NCBI RefSeq assembly: GCF_030272615.1
Contig: NC_081408.1
Span: 334,766,793 to 334,830,792, forward strand
Source: Cryptomeria japonica
Lineage: Eukaryota > Streptophyta > Pinopsida > Cupressales > Cupressaceae
Direction of reading: 5' to 3'
Length of the DNA: 64,000 nucleotides
In this document: piece after piece, positions 21,437 to 32,864 of the stretch
Layout: each line of letters starts with the position of its first letter
Numbering within the stretch: the first letter of the stretch is position 1
Notes under the pieces: model-generated
What the model was told of the DNA's origin: nothing
The model's database searches: none
Seen by the model: only the letters and a program-made list of their open reading frames with translations
Program-made: the position numbers and the translations under genes

Positions 21437-22804
21437 TAAGGCTGGATTGGGATACAATCCAGAAAAGACATCAGACCAAGAACATGCTTCTAAGTCTAAG
21501 TGGAAGAAAAGGATATCACCTTCAACATCACAGGAAGTCAACCCTCAACAAACTCAAGTAGAGTATGAAAAAGAACAAGAGGAATTACCAATAAAGAGAG
21601 AAGAAATAGTCAGTACTCAAGTCCCAATGGTATTAGCTACATCACTACAAGAAGTAGAAGTTTCGAAAGAATTGAGAGACAAAGTAGAAAGAATCAGATA
21701 ATTGTTTGCACCCCTGAAAGTTCTAGTCACATACATTGGTAGGCAACAACAAGAAGATTCAGAGACTGACTCAAATGAGTATGAATGGGGTCCAGACCAC
21801 CCCTTAGATACATCTATTATAGAAACTCCAAAAGAGTCTAGTGATATCATAGATGAAACTCATGAGTTGATGCACTTGAAGCTAGAAAAGAAGATATAGG
21901 AAATCAGACTAAAAAGACAAGAAGACTATGAAGAAAGGCTTAAAGAAGGAAGAATACAAGAAAAATTTTCATCTATTGTGTATTCCTCTAATAAAATAGA
22001 ACAAATCAAGTATGGGACTACACAAGAGGAACTGGAAGCTATAGAAGTAGAACCAGTCATTAGTCCAGAAGAAGCTGAATGGAGTAGATGACAGAGACTC
22101 GAAGAACCATAAAGGTTATGTCAATAGGTATGTCAGATACAAATGATAAATGAACCAAATATTAAAGGAACTTGCATCATTAAAGATGTAGGTGTTGATA
22201 CCATACATACATTCACTCAATCACTTAAAGAAGACTCGAAAACTTCATCCAATGACTCTAATGACTCTGACAATAGCCCTATTTATGAAAATATCTACTC
22301 AGCATCAAACTCTAAATCCTCTGATGTAAATGATGAGAATCTATCTACTGATCTTGTTACTATCAGACCATGATATGAAGTCCAGTCTAGCATAGAGAAC
22401 GGTGCTATAAGTAGGTCTATTGGATTAGGTCAACTAAATATTAACGTGCACTTTAATAATCATGTTCTGACTCATCCTGGTCTCGAGACATTTATGCAAG
22501 GTAGTCTTCTAGATCTCAACTTTTTGATTCGCAGTTGTGATGACAATATAATGAACTCACTTGAACTTGTCCAAACTTTATCATTGGTACATCCTGAATT
22601 AATTGACTGTAGTCTACAAAACCAACCTATAAATAAACCTACTTTTGCCAATGACTACATGTTAGCCTATTACCTCAATGCAGTTGAACCCATGGACTCT
22701 TCCACTAACGAATAGAGTGAAAAAATGACTGAAACAGACATCAAGTATCTTAGTCGCAAAAATTAGAAAAATAAAAATAAAAGATCTGATGACAAAACCA
22801 CATT
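21437..22804 (+). pseudogene. Protease-RT linker of element F
   Basis: About 1.35 kb mostly in another frame (ORF segments 21447-21701, 21702-21899, 22143-22373, 22446-22715), hydrophilic and rich in E, S, D and N. No known domain recognised. Its position between protease and RT and the frame continuity suggest it is part of the polyprotein rather than a separate gene. Confidence 0.5.
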
Positions 22805-24200
22805 GTGGTGGTGCCAAAATCTAAAAAAGAGAAAATAAAGGACGTACCTAAAGGTGAAAACCTCTTTGTGGCGCCTGCAGGTGAGATACTTGATATACTG
22901 CGAAGTCACTTCCAGAAGAGGTCTTCTATATTGATCGAGCCAACTCAACTAGTGAATATTGGGAGTCAAGAGACACCACACATCATTCACTTAGCTCAAT
23001 CACTATCAGCAAAAGAATTGAAATATTTCACAAATCTCTTTTCAAAAAACAAGATCAATTTTGCATGGACGTACTCTGATATGCCAGGCTTGGATCTTGA
23101 TCTTATCATGCACCATCTTTCTATCACACCAGGAGTTAAACCAGTCAAGCAAAAACTCTGTAAAATGCACCCTCATGTGGCACTGCTAGTCAAAGCTGAG
23201 CTAGAAAAATTTCTAAAAGCTGGATTTATCAGACTATGTAGAATGGATTTCAAACATAGTACCTGTGTCAAAGGCAGACAAATCTATTAGGGTTTGCACA
23301 GACTTTAGAGATCTCAACAAAGCTTGTCCAAAGAAAGACTCTTTCCATTACCAAACATTGATATGATAGTCAATATGACTGTTGGGTATGAGATGTACTC
23401 ACTAATGGCTGGATTCTCTAGGTATAATCATATCAAAATAGCTCCTGGGGATCAAGAAAATACAGCTTTCACCTGTGCATGGGGAACCTTTTGCTAGAAC
23501 GTCGTGTCATTTGGGCTAAAGAATGCAGGAGCAACTTACCAAAGGGCTGTAACTACTATCTTTCATGACATGATGCATAATAATATAGAAGAATATGTTG
23601 ATGATAGCTTAGTAAGGACTATGAAGAGATCCACCCATATTCAAGAGCTAGGCCTCATACTAGACAGAATGGAAAAATTCAAACTTTGACTAAATCCAAA
23701 AAAGTGTGCATTCGGGCTAACATCAGGTAAATCACTTGGCTACATCATTTCAAAGAATATAATCGAGGTTGATCCTAAGAAGGTCCAAGCTATAATGGAA
23801 ATGCCACCTCTAAAGAACATCAATCAAAGGAGAAGTTTGCAGGGATGTCTCCAATCAATCAGACGCTTTATTTCTTAGCTAGCAGAAAAAGTTCACCCTT
23901 TCACAAAAGTATTGAAGAAAGGAGTAATATACAATTGGGACCAGGAATGTGAACAACACCTTCAACAAATCAAAGAATACATGTCTAATCCACCAATATT
24001 GATGCCACCTATTCAAGGCAAACCATTGGTTCTATACATATCAGCTACCGATTCATCACTGGGGGCACTTCTGGCACAACAAGATGAGAGTAAAAAGGAG
24101 TGAGCTATATATTACATCAGGAGAACCTTGGTGTCTTATGAAATGAACTACACTATAATAGAAAAAGAATGCTTGGCATTAGTCTTTGCATCACAAAAAT
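22805..24200 (+). pseudogene. Reverse transcriptase and first RNase H of element F
   Basis: Gypsy RT landmarks: FAWTYSDMPGLD, then HHLSITPGVKPVKQKL, LFPLPNIDMIV in a shifted frame, SLMAGFSRYNHIKIAP, VVSFGLKNAGATYQRAV and EEYVDDSLV, the Y-x-D-D box (about 23590). The connection domain and first RNase H follow: LQQIKEYMSNPPILMPP, LVLYISATDSSLGALLAQ, YYISRRTLVSYEMNYTIIEKECLAL. Stops and at least two frameshifts near 23280 and 23350 inactivate it. Confidence 0.85.
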
Positions 24201-25010
24201 TTAGACACTACCCATTGGCACATTCAATCAAGTAAGTGGCTAAGATTAATCCGCTCAAATATCTTCTCGGCAAAGCAACACTTACCGAAAGATTGGCAAA
24301 ATGGGTCATGGTTCTTACAAAGTTTGATATTGAATATGTAGAATGCAAAGCCATCAAAGGATAGGTAATTGCAGACCAACTCGTTGAAGCTCCACTTGAA
24401 GACAGTCAACCTCTACATATAGAATTTCCAGATGTTCTTTGATGGGTCTTTCACCTAACATGGTTCCGGTGTTGGAATACTATTTATTAATCCAAAAAAA
24501 TATTCAATCTTGAAGGCTTATAAGATTCTCTTCCCTTGTACAAACAAAATTACAGAATATGAAGCTTTGGTAAACAGGATCAAGCTAGTTATTGAATGGA
24601 AGGTGGTTGAATTACACATCTATGGAGATTCTTAGCTAATCATCAATCAAATAAATGATACATATCAGACTCAAAATGAGAAACTGGTGCCTTATAAGAG
24701 AATGGTTGATAATCTCAATAAGTATTTTTGTTTTTTATCATTCCAGTAGATTCCCATATCAGCAAATAGAGCAACAGATGTTATGGCCGCCTTGGCATCT
24801 ATACCACAGTTACAAGAATCAAATTTTTTCTTTGAATTCCTAGTGGAAGAGTTACATCACCCTGCCTATGATTCTCCTGAGTCCCAGATAGTCTATTTTG
24901 TTATCAGACATGACTCATCCCACTACAACCACATTTACTCTTATCTATGTGACCAAATTATCCCTAAAAAGCTTACTCGTAATGAGAAAAAGAACCTAAC
25001 CTAAAATGCT
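24201..25010 (+). pseudogene. Second RNase H-like region of element F
   Basis: After the first RNase H (ending in a KWVMVLTKFDIEYVECKAIKG block) a second RNase H-like stretch begins near 24430 with FFDGSFT, followed by GSGVGILFINP, ITEYEALVNRIKL and LHIYGDS*LIINQI. This D...E...D pattern is the additional RNase H typical of Tat-lineage elements (family knowledge). Frameshifts make it discontinuous. Confidence 0.65.
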
Positions 25011-26177
25011 TCACAGTACGTCATCATTGCTAATAATCTACTTAGGAGAGGTTTGGATGGTACATTTATTAGGTGTCAAGAAACTGAAGAGTCTAAACGT
25101 GCATTATTAGAAGTCCATGAAGGTATTTGTGGATCTCATTCCAATGGTCTAAATTTAGCTCAGAAACTACTAAGGGTTTGCTACTACTGGCCAGAAATGG
25201 AAAAAGAGGCTATCAAATTTGCTAAAACTTGTGAGAAGTGTCAGCTACATGGGAACCTCATGCATGCTCCAGCAAGGGATCTTATACCCTTCATTACACA
25301 TTGGCCTTTTCTACAATGGGTGTTTGATCTCATTGGCCAAATATATCGTGCATCATCTAATAGACACAAGTTTATTATAACTGCCACTGAGTACTTCACT
25401 AAGTGGGTAGAAGCGGTTCTACTCATCAAAGCAATCGGTAAACAACTAGCTCTATTCATCCTTAACTATATCATCTGTAGATATGGTATACCTTCATCCA
25501 TTGTGACTGACAACAAGGGACAATTCAAGAACAAAGTTCTAGACGACCTCTGTGAAAAATTCAAAATAAAACAATGCTAGTCATCCATATATTACCCTCA
25601 AGGTAATGGACAAGTTGAAGCATCTAACAAAAACCTACTAACTATCTTACACAGAATAGTAAATAAATCTGGAAGGGATTGGCATGTGCAACTCAATCAT
25701 GTATTATGGGCTTATAGAACAAGTATCAAAACACCTACTAGGGCTACACCTTTTTCTTTAGTGTATGGATCTAAAACAATGTTACCTATTGAGGTGGAAA
25801 TACCATCTTTAAGAGTTTCTTTGCAAGGTCTCATTACTGATGAAGACTATAGAATATATAGATTGCAAGAACTCGAGTTGTTGGATGAACGTCAGCAAGT
25901 GTCATTTGATCATCTGAGAGTATATCAAAAGAGAATGTCCAGAGGATATAATAAGAAGGTTCGACAACGAGAATTTCAGGTTGGCGACCTAGTTCTTAGA
26001 GAAAATCCTAAAAATCAACAGTTTCGAGACAACAAAGGGAAGTTTGAACCCAACTGGTTGGGTCCCTACATCGTTACTGTAGTCTTTGGCTTTGGTGCCT
26101 ATCAGCTCTCAATATCGGAATGAGAAAAACTCTATGAACCGATCAATACCATCCACCTGAAGAAATTCTTCACTTAG
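25011..26177 (+). pseudogene. Integrase of element F
   Basis: One frame (from 25053) with few stops. Zinc-binding HHCC: HEGICGSH ... CEKCQLHG. Catalytic core: WVFDLIGQI (first Asp), DNKGQFKNK (second Asp), YYPQGNGQVEASNK (Glu). The C-terminal part, FQVGDLVLREN ... KFEPNWLGPYIV ... GAYQLS ... HLKKFF, ends at TAG 26175-26177. The HL-K-[RK]-[FY] ending is usual for this group. It would insert element DNA into the chromosome. The TAG at 25578 falls at a poorly conserved site. Confidence 0.85.
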
Positions 26178-27769
26178 CATTCTTCACTCCAACAACTTGT
26201 ACAGCTGAAAAAGTCCTGAAGAAATCCAAAAAAATTAGAAAATGTCCTGTGAAAAAAAAAAAAGAGAAAATGCCTTGGTAAAAACTTGGAAAACAGGCAA
26301 CTTAGTAAAAAAAAGAAGAAGATCTTTGTCAAGCAGGTGAAAACTAGGCAAACAAGCGCCTCTTGTACTCAAGCACTCCATCTATCAATGCAACATTGGT
26401 ATTTCCACTTTCATTAATCTTTGCTTTCTCTTGCACATATCTTTCAATCACTTTTGTGACATCCTAGTTCATTGGAACCCTCATGGCTTGGAACTGATTA
26501 ATGTCCTAGTCTTAGGTTAATCAACAAAGCACATTACATGTCCTAAGTAGTATCAACCAAGTCAACTTTATGTCTATGAAACCTACTTTGAGTCAGTCAC
26601 TTGTCTCCTGACTACTGAAGAGTTTAATCACTGAGTACACAAGCAAAACAACATTATTGAAAACAATCACAAAACAATTTGAGCTATGCATGAAATTTTA
26701 TTTGTGTGCTGTATTTTATATTGGTTTTTGATTGTCATCCCTCTAAGTAACTCAAGGAATTCTATCTTGACTAAGAGGAGTAAGGATTGGGGGCATAATA
26801 TTTTCTTTGTTTTCTCTTGTAGGAATGATTCTGATGATCTGGAAACATCTAATCAGTTGGGTGTCTGTGATAAGTGCCTTCACATTAAGGTGAAATCACC
26901 ATACATACCTCAACTCCGCTTATTTGAATGCTACAATGAGGCTCACGTCATTTCTTTGTCTATTGTAAGGGAATTTCTTTATCATGCAACCTCGGTCCTT
27001 GCAAAATTTATCCAAGGATATGAATGAAAAAAGGGTCATTGCAGACAAAATAATTAATATTGCACATGAAAAGAAAGGAACTCTAATCTGCCTGCTATGT
27101 TTGTTAATGCTCAATGATGAAACTTAAGCATTTCAAATCTAGTGACCAGGTTTAGGTTGCATCTCATTTTGCATCTCATTTTGCATTTCATTCTGCATTT
27201 TGTGAATTTAGAGTGATATCTTTATCTTCTGAATGAGAGTTGGAAGCGTCATCATTTCTTAGCTAAGTGGTCTTTTTTTTTCATCGTTTCTTCGATCGAG
27301 TACTTGTGTCTTGAGATGTTAGCTGCATACATAAGCATCTTATATAGATATATACATTTCATTATCACTCATTTGCATTCATCTTATTGCATATAAAAAT
27401 AAATAATTGGCATTACAAGTTACTCATTTTCACCATTTATTTGCATATGAAAATAAACAAAAATAGACATCCATATTCATTTGCATTACATCCATACTGA
27501 ACAGATATGCATACATATAAAATAAAGCATATAGAAAGAATCTCATAAATCAATCAACACAAGTACAATGAATTCAAATCAAGATCTCATATATATAATG
27601 ATAATGTCTCAGGGTACAAAATAATCTCAACTGACATATACAAACTCCCATTGAAGCAAGAATCGTAAGGGCTACAAAAAATGGGTGTGTCTACACAAAA
27701 TCTAAGAGCTAAAAAAAAATCTATCTCTCTGCCTCTCCCTCATCACCAGGTGGTGGAGGAGGTGGAGCC
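26178..27769 (+). other. 3' non-coding region of element F
   Basis: AT-rich, with A-runs and a 'gcatctcatttt' short repeat near 27160. A 113-codon + frame at 26686-27027 has a hydrophobic start but no recognised homologue in this window, and I do not call it a gene. The region separates pol from the antisense PMD gene. Confidence 0.5.
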
Positions 27770-30086
27770 TACTAACCAGGATCTGGATGAGGTGCCCGAG
27801 CTCCCTCAAACTGTGCCATATACTGCGAGTAGAGTACAACCTGTTGCGCTAATGGAACTGATATGCTATAAACCACAACATAATATGTTGCCCAACTCAT
27901 CTGATGAAGAACCTCCTACTGCAAAGTGTCTTGCTCTGCCCTCATCTCTGTGATGTGATGATCGCGCTCAACCCTAAGCTCTACTAGTTGTCAGTCTCGC
28001 TCCACAAGCTATGTCTGTGCCACTATTAACTATGACTAGAGACCTACCAAACATGCTCTCATCGATCACGCTGTATCCACCTCTACTCCCTCATCAGCTC
28101 TCCACCTCTGGCTCCCCCCTACTCATCTCTCCTTTGTCTCACCATCCTAGGAGATACTTGCTCTTGCTCTCCTCCACCCTCTACCACCCTAGCTCCACTC
28201 AACCTGGCATGAATAGCCCCTACGGATCCACCCTCTCCTCTCTACTATTGCCTACCACTAGCTGGTACCTTGTTGCTACTAGCACTAGGATCACCACCTG
28301 CCCACCTCAGAGCCTTGGATCTCTGTCCCTACCTGTGTCCCTATCCCCATGCCTATGCAAGGGCATCATCCTTAATCTCCTCTATCAGAGGTGACTGCTC
28401 TGCCAGATTTGTGAATCTAGGGAAAGGATGTTGCTGGAACCAATCCCTATACTGGGGCAATACCCCCGCATCTACAATATCCTCCAAATAGTCCCACCTA
28501 AACCACTGCAACCCAATCAACTCTTGCATTTCCAAGGTGTATGAAAACCTAGGTCCCCATCCTCATCTCTCCTCATCTGCATAATGCGTATATGTAGTAA
28601 ACTCCTGCGAGATCCCCTGAGGTCTACCATACTGCCTCATCACTCAAGTAACCACAAACCGCTTGACCTCTGCCACTGATCTGCCAATGAGAGGCCGAGT
28701 GATGAAAAGGTCTCTGCTCAAAGATATGTAGTCATCCCAAGGCTCAAGACCTCTATACAGACTCCATATGACAACTATAAGATCATCCAGCTATCATCTC
28801 CAATACTTTGTCTTGCCTAGATGGGGATAAGTAACATATCTAGAGTATGCGTATACAATGGGTTGTTGTGGATCTTTGGCCTCATCCACAATCAATCTAC
28901 AAGCTGGGAGGTGCTCCCAGGCCCATACCTGTAATATCAATACCCCTGCATCCATAGTCTTCCCCTCCCAGTAGACAATCTCATGCATATCATGATACAT
29001 GTGTGCTAGAATACAAGAACCCCATCCTAATCTCTAGGGGTGCTCCACTAGCCTCTCTAGCATCCTACCCCAACCACATAAGAAACCTTGTTGTCCCCTA
29101 TCTAGCATAAGAAAATAACCGATAAAACTAGCTAAGATGCATGCCAGTGGAAACTTCTCATTGTAACTGGCCATCATGTCATCCCAGCTAATAGACCATG
29201 TCAGAATGTCTGCATCATGAAATACCTGCCTTAGAGCTAGTAGGTCAGGATGTTGTACTAAATCATAATCCACCTTATCCCTAATGAAAGGAATCCTAAG
29301 AATCCTATATACATCCTCGGGAGTGATAGTAATCTCCCCAATTGGCAAATGAAATGTGTTATGCTTAGAATGGAACCTCTCTACAAGCACAATGAGCATC
29401 CCGTAATTTACACAGATATTAGGCATATCAAGGAGGTGAGTAAAACTGCATAGATCGATGTGTGCCCTATCCACATTAGATAACTCATGAACTAATGTCA
29501 TGGTTGGTGGATAAACACATCTGAATAGAACATGTGGTAGTTTAACATGCAAGAATCAAACAACAAATCATCATAATCCATTTCAAATTATGCTATAAGA
29601 TAAGTAAAACATCACGCAAATCCAAAACAATCAATTGCAAAATCAAATTTTCAAGTTTGCACCCTTAAAAATGCTCACTATTTTTCAAACGACATAACAT
29701 AGTAGAATAGAAACTTGTATGAGTCAGGATTGGGCATAACATGACAAAAGACTCTAATACAACACAAAACAAGTCCTAGAATGATAAAATGGTCTCTTTT
29801 GAACAAGCTCGTACGATACAAGGGTAGGTGTGAAATGACAAAACTAGTAGGCTTAAATGATGAAAGAATTTCAAGCAGTTTGTCGTACGACACAGGATGT
29901 CATCTTGCATGACAAAATGACATAACCCGACTTTTACATGCCTAAAAATTCAAAAATTCAACAAAAAATTCAAAAATGAAATAATAAAGAGGCTTAAGAT
30001 TGATCACTTACCGTTGGCTCATAGTTCTAAGGTCGATTATGCCATCTCTGGCACTCAAATAGATGCTCCTGTGTGGGAACCACCAT
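27770..30086 (-). pseudogene. Antisense plant-mobile-domain (PMD) gene in element F
   Basis: On the minus strand one frame from about 29555 to 28353 encodes a PMD (aminotransferase-like) domain: LVERFHSKHNTFHLPIGEI, ITPEDVYRILRIPF, then VWAWEHLPACR and, later, GLQWFRWDYLEDIVDAGVL. It is broken by a few stops (for example TAG at 29034). Downstream, in another frame, a heptad-like tail (ELRVERDHHITEMRAEQ) ends near 27773. Upstream, ATG 30086 starts a 25-codon open stretch (with one TAG) that ends at a consensus splice donor (CCAACG|GTAAGT, intron from 30011); I could not fix the acceptor. PMD proteins occur as host silencing factors (MAIN/MAIL) and in transposons. Being antisense to F, it needs its own promoter. 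Confidence 0.75.
30006..30011 (-). promoter_or_regulatory. Splice donor of the antisense PMD gene
   Basis: The minus strand reads GTAAGT directly after a 25-codon stretch starting at ATG 30086. The match to the plant 5' splice consensus is exact. The acceptor is not certain: TTATAG at about 29594 and TTCAG at 29521 are candidates but neither keeps a clean phase. Confidence 0.5.
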
Positions 30087-31133
30087 TTTTCTTCGCAGAA
30101 GGCTTTTTGAATTTTCAAACTTGGAGAGGTTAAAATAAATTGAAAATGACACTTTTACCCCTTATATAGCCAAAACCCTAATTTTTGAACTTTCTTTGAT
30201 GGACATGAAAATTGTACCCTTAGCTAATTTGCCCATCCTAATTCCATTTTTGGGATCAAAATCCAAATCCGAGATCATTCTCCTAGTAAATTTCAAAATG
30301 TGGATCACTTAGCGCTTTTTGCTCATTTTTTCTTGAATTTTCTACTCAATTTCTCATTAATCAAAGCTACACCTTCAAATATTCCTTTGAATCATTTTGT
30401 GTTGTGTACTCAATTAATTATCATTGCTAAAAATTGCCAAAAATCATGTACCCTCGCTATCTTTCGATTTCACTCCCAAGGGGGCATACTGATGACCTTG
30501 TGACCTCACATCTTCAAAGTCAAGAAAATTTTCAAATCTTTATCAAAAGTTGAGCAAAAATATTTTTAAACTAAAGAAAATTAAAACAATCGCTAGAGGC
30601 ATAGCAGTTTCATCACCTCATATCAAGAATATATTTGTCTTCATCTGAATTAGTCTCTTAACACTAATCATTTTCATCGCTTTTCATCAAGCTTATTATT
30701 TGTTTAAACTCAATCAAAATTTTAAAGAGTATCTTTGATCACACGCTCAATCTAAGTAGGTGTTTGGTTTCATCGCTTTAAATCAAGTTGGACAACTTAT
30801 CTTTGCTCATCATATCTTGATCAATCAAGTTCAAGATCGATTTTTTCTTCGCTCACTATGTCTAGTTCAATCAAGTTCTAGATCAGTAAGATACGCTTCT
30901 TAATAAATCAAGTTCAAGTTCGGTATCTTTTCTCTCTATCGGTCCTAGTTCAATCAAATTTGAGATTGGTATCACTTTAATGAACTCTATTCAGCTTCAT
31001 CTCTTCAAATCAAGCTAAACACCTCACTCTTCATCCGGTTCGTGATCAATCAAGTTAAGAACTCGTATCTCCTAGACATCATCTATTCTTTGAACCAATG
31101 TGTTGCTCACACATTAATTCAAAGAGGGGGAAA
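30087..31133 (+). other. 3' UTR of element F with degenerate tandem repeats
   Basis: No gene. From about 30700 to 31080, units of roughly 55-65 bp built on 'atcaagttcaagatcggta' recur about six times, with heavy divergence. Variable tandem repeats in the 3' UTR are a known property of Tat/Ogre elements. The region ends in polypurine tract 'aaagagggggaaa' (31121-31133). Confidence 0.6.
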
Positions 31134-32242
31134 TGTAATACCCTAAAATTTGTCAGCTAAACCATGGGCCCCTAATCTTGACAACATCACCAAGGTCCTA
31201 ACCAAAGGCACTTAAATCAATCTTGAGCACATAATTAATTCTTCAATCATTAATGTCACATGGTAAATCAATCACTCTATATTAATTAAATATTTATTTA
31301 ATCAATTGAATCATTCCAAGAATATCATTTTGATCAATTATCCTATTTTAATTTATTAAATATCCTAGCATATTTAATTAATTAATAAATTTGTCATTTA
31401 ATCATGCAAAAAAGGAATTAATTTATTACAAAAGAGGAATTAATCACAAAGAAAGAGTTAAATTGAAATTAGAATAAAAGAATTGAATTGAGAGAAATCA
31501 AACTTGAGATGTTATTCCTTCTTCTAAATTGAGATAAATTGAAATCAGAAAAGCAATTAAATTGAATTATTAATCATTCTCCAAAATCAGAACTCAAAGC
31601 TTTTGAGAAAAAGAAGTTCAGTTGCATTGAAAAGACCTTTTTTCTTGAATAAATCAAAGAATCGCATGGAATCACCTATTTTTATCATAAGTGCATGGAA
31701 TTAATTAATTATATTACCAATGCAACTCGAACTTGTAATCTGAGTGCATTTCAATTAAGCTATAATTAGAATCTATCTCAAAGTTAACTGAATTTGATTT
31801 CCCAATTATTTCATTTAATCTTAAATTGAAATTTTTGCTTGATCTCTCTTGAATTTCTATAAATTCAGCCTTCAGCTCTCATTCAAAACACCCTGGAGAT
31901 TTGTTATTATACACTTTTTGCTCTGGAGTCATGAATATATTGTGCTTGCTTGCTTTTTGAGATTATTTGCATATTTAGTTTACTCATGATTTCTTGAATC
32001 CACGATTGCTTGAATCCATTATTTCTTGAATTCATATAGTTTATTATTCATCCATCTAACATCTGTCTTGCATCCATTTAGCTTAATCTCATTCTTATAT
32101 AGATTAAATCCTTCGTCTTGGTGTAGTCTAGTCACTGGTATTGCTTATGCAAATCTGAGAGCAATCTTATACTCGCATCTTTTAGAAGGCAATGCGTCGA
32201 TTTGTAATGGTTTTATTATTCATGCTTACATCCGTCTAACCA
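31134..32242 (+). repeat. 3' LTR of element F
   Basis: 1109 bp, TGTAATACCCTAAAATTTG to ...CGTCTAACCA. It matches the G LTR (minus strand) along its length; the first 100 bp agree at about 85 percent by eye. The end is set by both LTRs stopping at CTAACCA. Confidence 0.85.
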
Positions 32243-32315
32243 TACATGTAATGACTTAATTGAAGTGTTGTTCCTTGTAGCTTATAGATTCTTATTCCAC
32301 TTTTCACACACACAA
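32243..32315. other. 73-bp unassigned spacer between F and G
   Basis: The only stretch I cannot assign to any element. It lies between the outer ends of two convergent 3' LTRs and begins tacat and ends cacaa. It may be original target DNA or contain the target duplications of F and G. Confidence 0.6.
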
Positions 32316-32741
32316 TGGTTAGATAGATATAATCAATGAATGTAAAAACCATAACAAATTGACTTATTGCCTCATGAAAGATGTGAGTATAGACTTGCTC
32401 TTGGATTTGTCTAAGAAATAACAGTGACTAGACTACACCAAGATGAAGGATTTAATCTATATGAGCACAAAATTAAGCTAAATGGATGCAATATTAAGTT
32501 AGATGGATGCAAGATTAAGCTAGATAGATGCAAGATTAAGCTATGATTATCAAGCTATATGATTATAATCAAGTTAACATAATTAAACTAATATGTAAAA
32601 AGCTAAGATGCAATAATATAAAGGAACAATATTCTCAATGACTCTAGATAAAAACAACATAATAACAATAAATATCCAAGGTGCCCTTATTGAGAGATGA
32701 AAACTTGAATTTAAAGAGAATCCAAAGAGAGACCAATGATC
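32316..32741 (-). repeat. 3' LTR of Tat-like element G, distal part
   Basis: Reverse complement of the distal part of the F LTR: for example 32430-32475 pairs with 32093-32140 (gtgactagactacaccaag). The rest of the same LTR is at 59781-60502, separated by insertion of H. Together they make about 1.15 kb. Confidence 0.82.
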
Positions 32742-32807
32742 TATTAGGATAATTGATGGACAACTAAGAGGGGGGAATGAATCAATTGTCCACCGGTTAT
32801 CCTAACA
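32742..32807 (+). repeat. Palindromic remnant of the H 5' LTR
   Basis: Only 66 bp precede the PBS where a 1.2-kb LTR is expected. TTAGGATAA (32744-32752) and TTATCCTAA (32797-32805) are inverted copies of the LTR terminus, and the segment between them reads as the LTR end in reverse orientation (ttgatggacaactaagag against cttagttgtccatcaa in normal orientation). The left LTR was deleted and its end inverted. Confidence 0.65.
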
Positions 32808-32822
32808 ATTGGTATCAAAGCC
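32808..32822 (+). promoter_or_regulatory. Primer-binding site of element H
   Basis: attggtatcaaagcc directly after ...cctaaca; initiator tRNA-Met type with the A variant. Confidence 0.75.
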
Positions 32823-32864
32823 CTAGTCCTCTCCACAAAATCTTAACCACTTGAGCAAGATCCT

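Larger units (their letters stand above)
18579..32242 (+). mobile_element. Ty3/gypsy element F, Tat-like, 3' part
   Basis: Gag, protease, RT, two RNase H-like regions and integrase in that order, then a long 3' region with an antisense PMD gene, degenerate repeats, a polypurine tract and the 3' LTR. RT before integrase identifies Ty3/gypsy; a second RNase H marks the Tat lineage (family knowledge). Its 5' LTR and gag start are outside the window because B inserted into its gag frame at 18578/18579. All genes are decayed. Confidence 0.85.

Noticed and set aside
26686-27027. 113-codon + ORF with a hydrophobic start, a possible small gene of F
   Set aside because: No second copy in the window, no motif; the composition fits AT-rich UTR. 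It could be reconsidered if other F copies keep it.
28011-28394. Ser/Pro/Leu-rich + strand ORF of 127 codons
   Set aside because: It overlaps the C-terminal part of the antisense PMD gene and has low-complexity composition and no homologue here.
32243-32315. Host gene fragment or tRNA in the spacer
   Set aside because: 73 bp with no open frame or cloverleaf potential that I can see; too short to assign.
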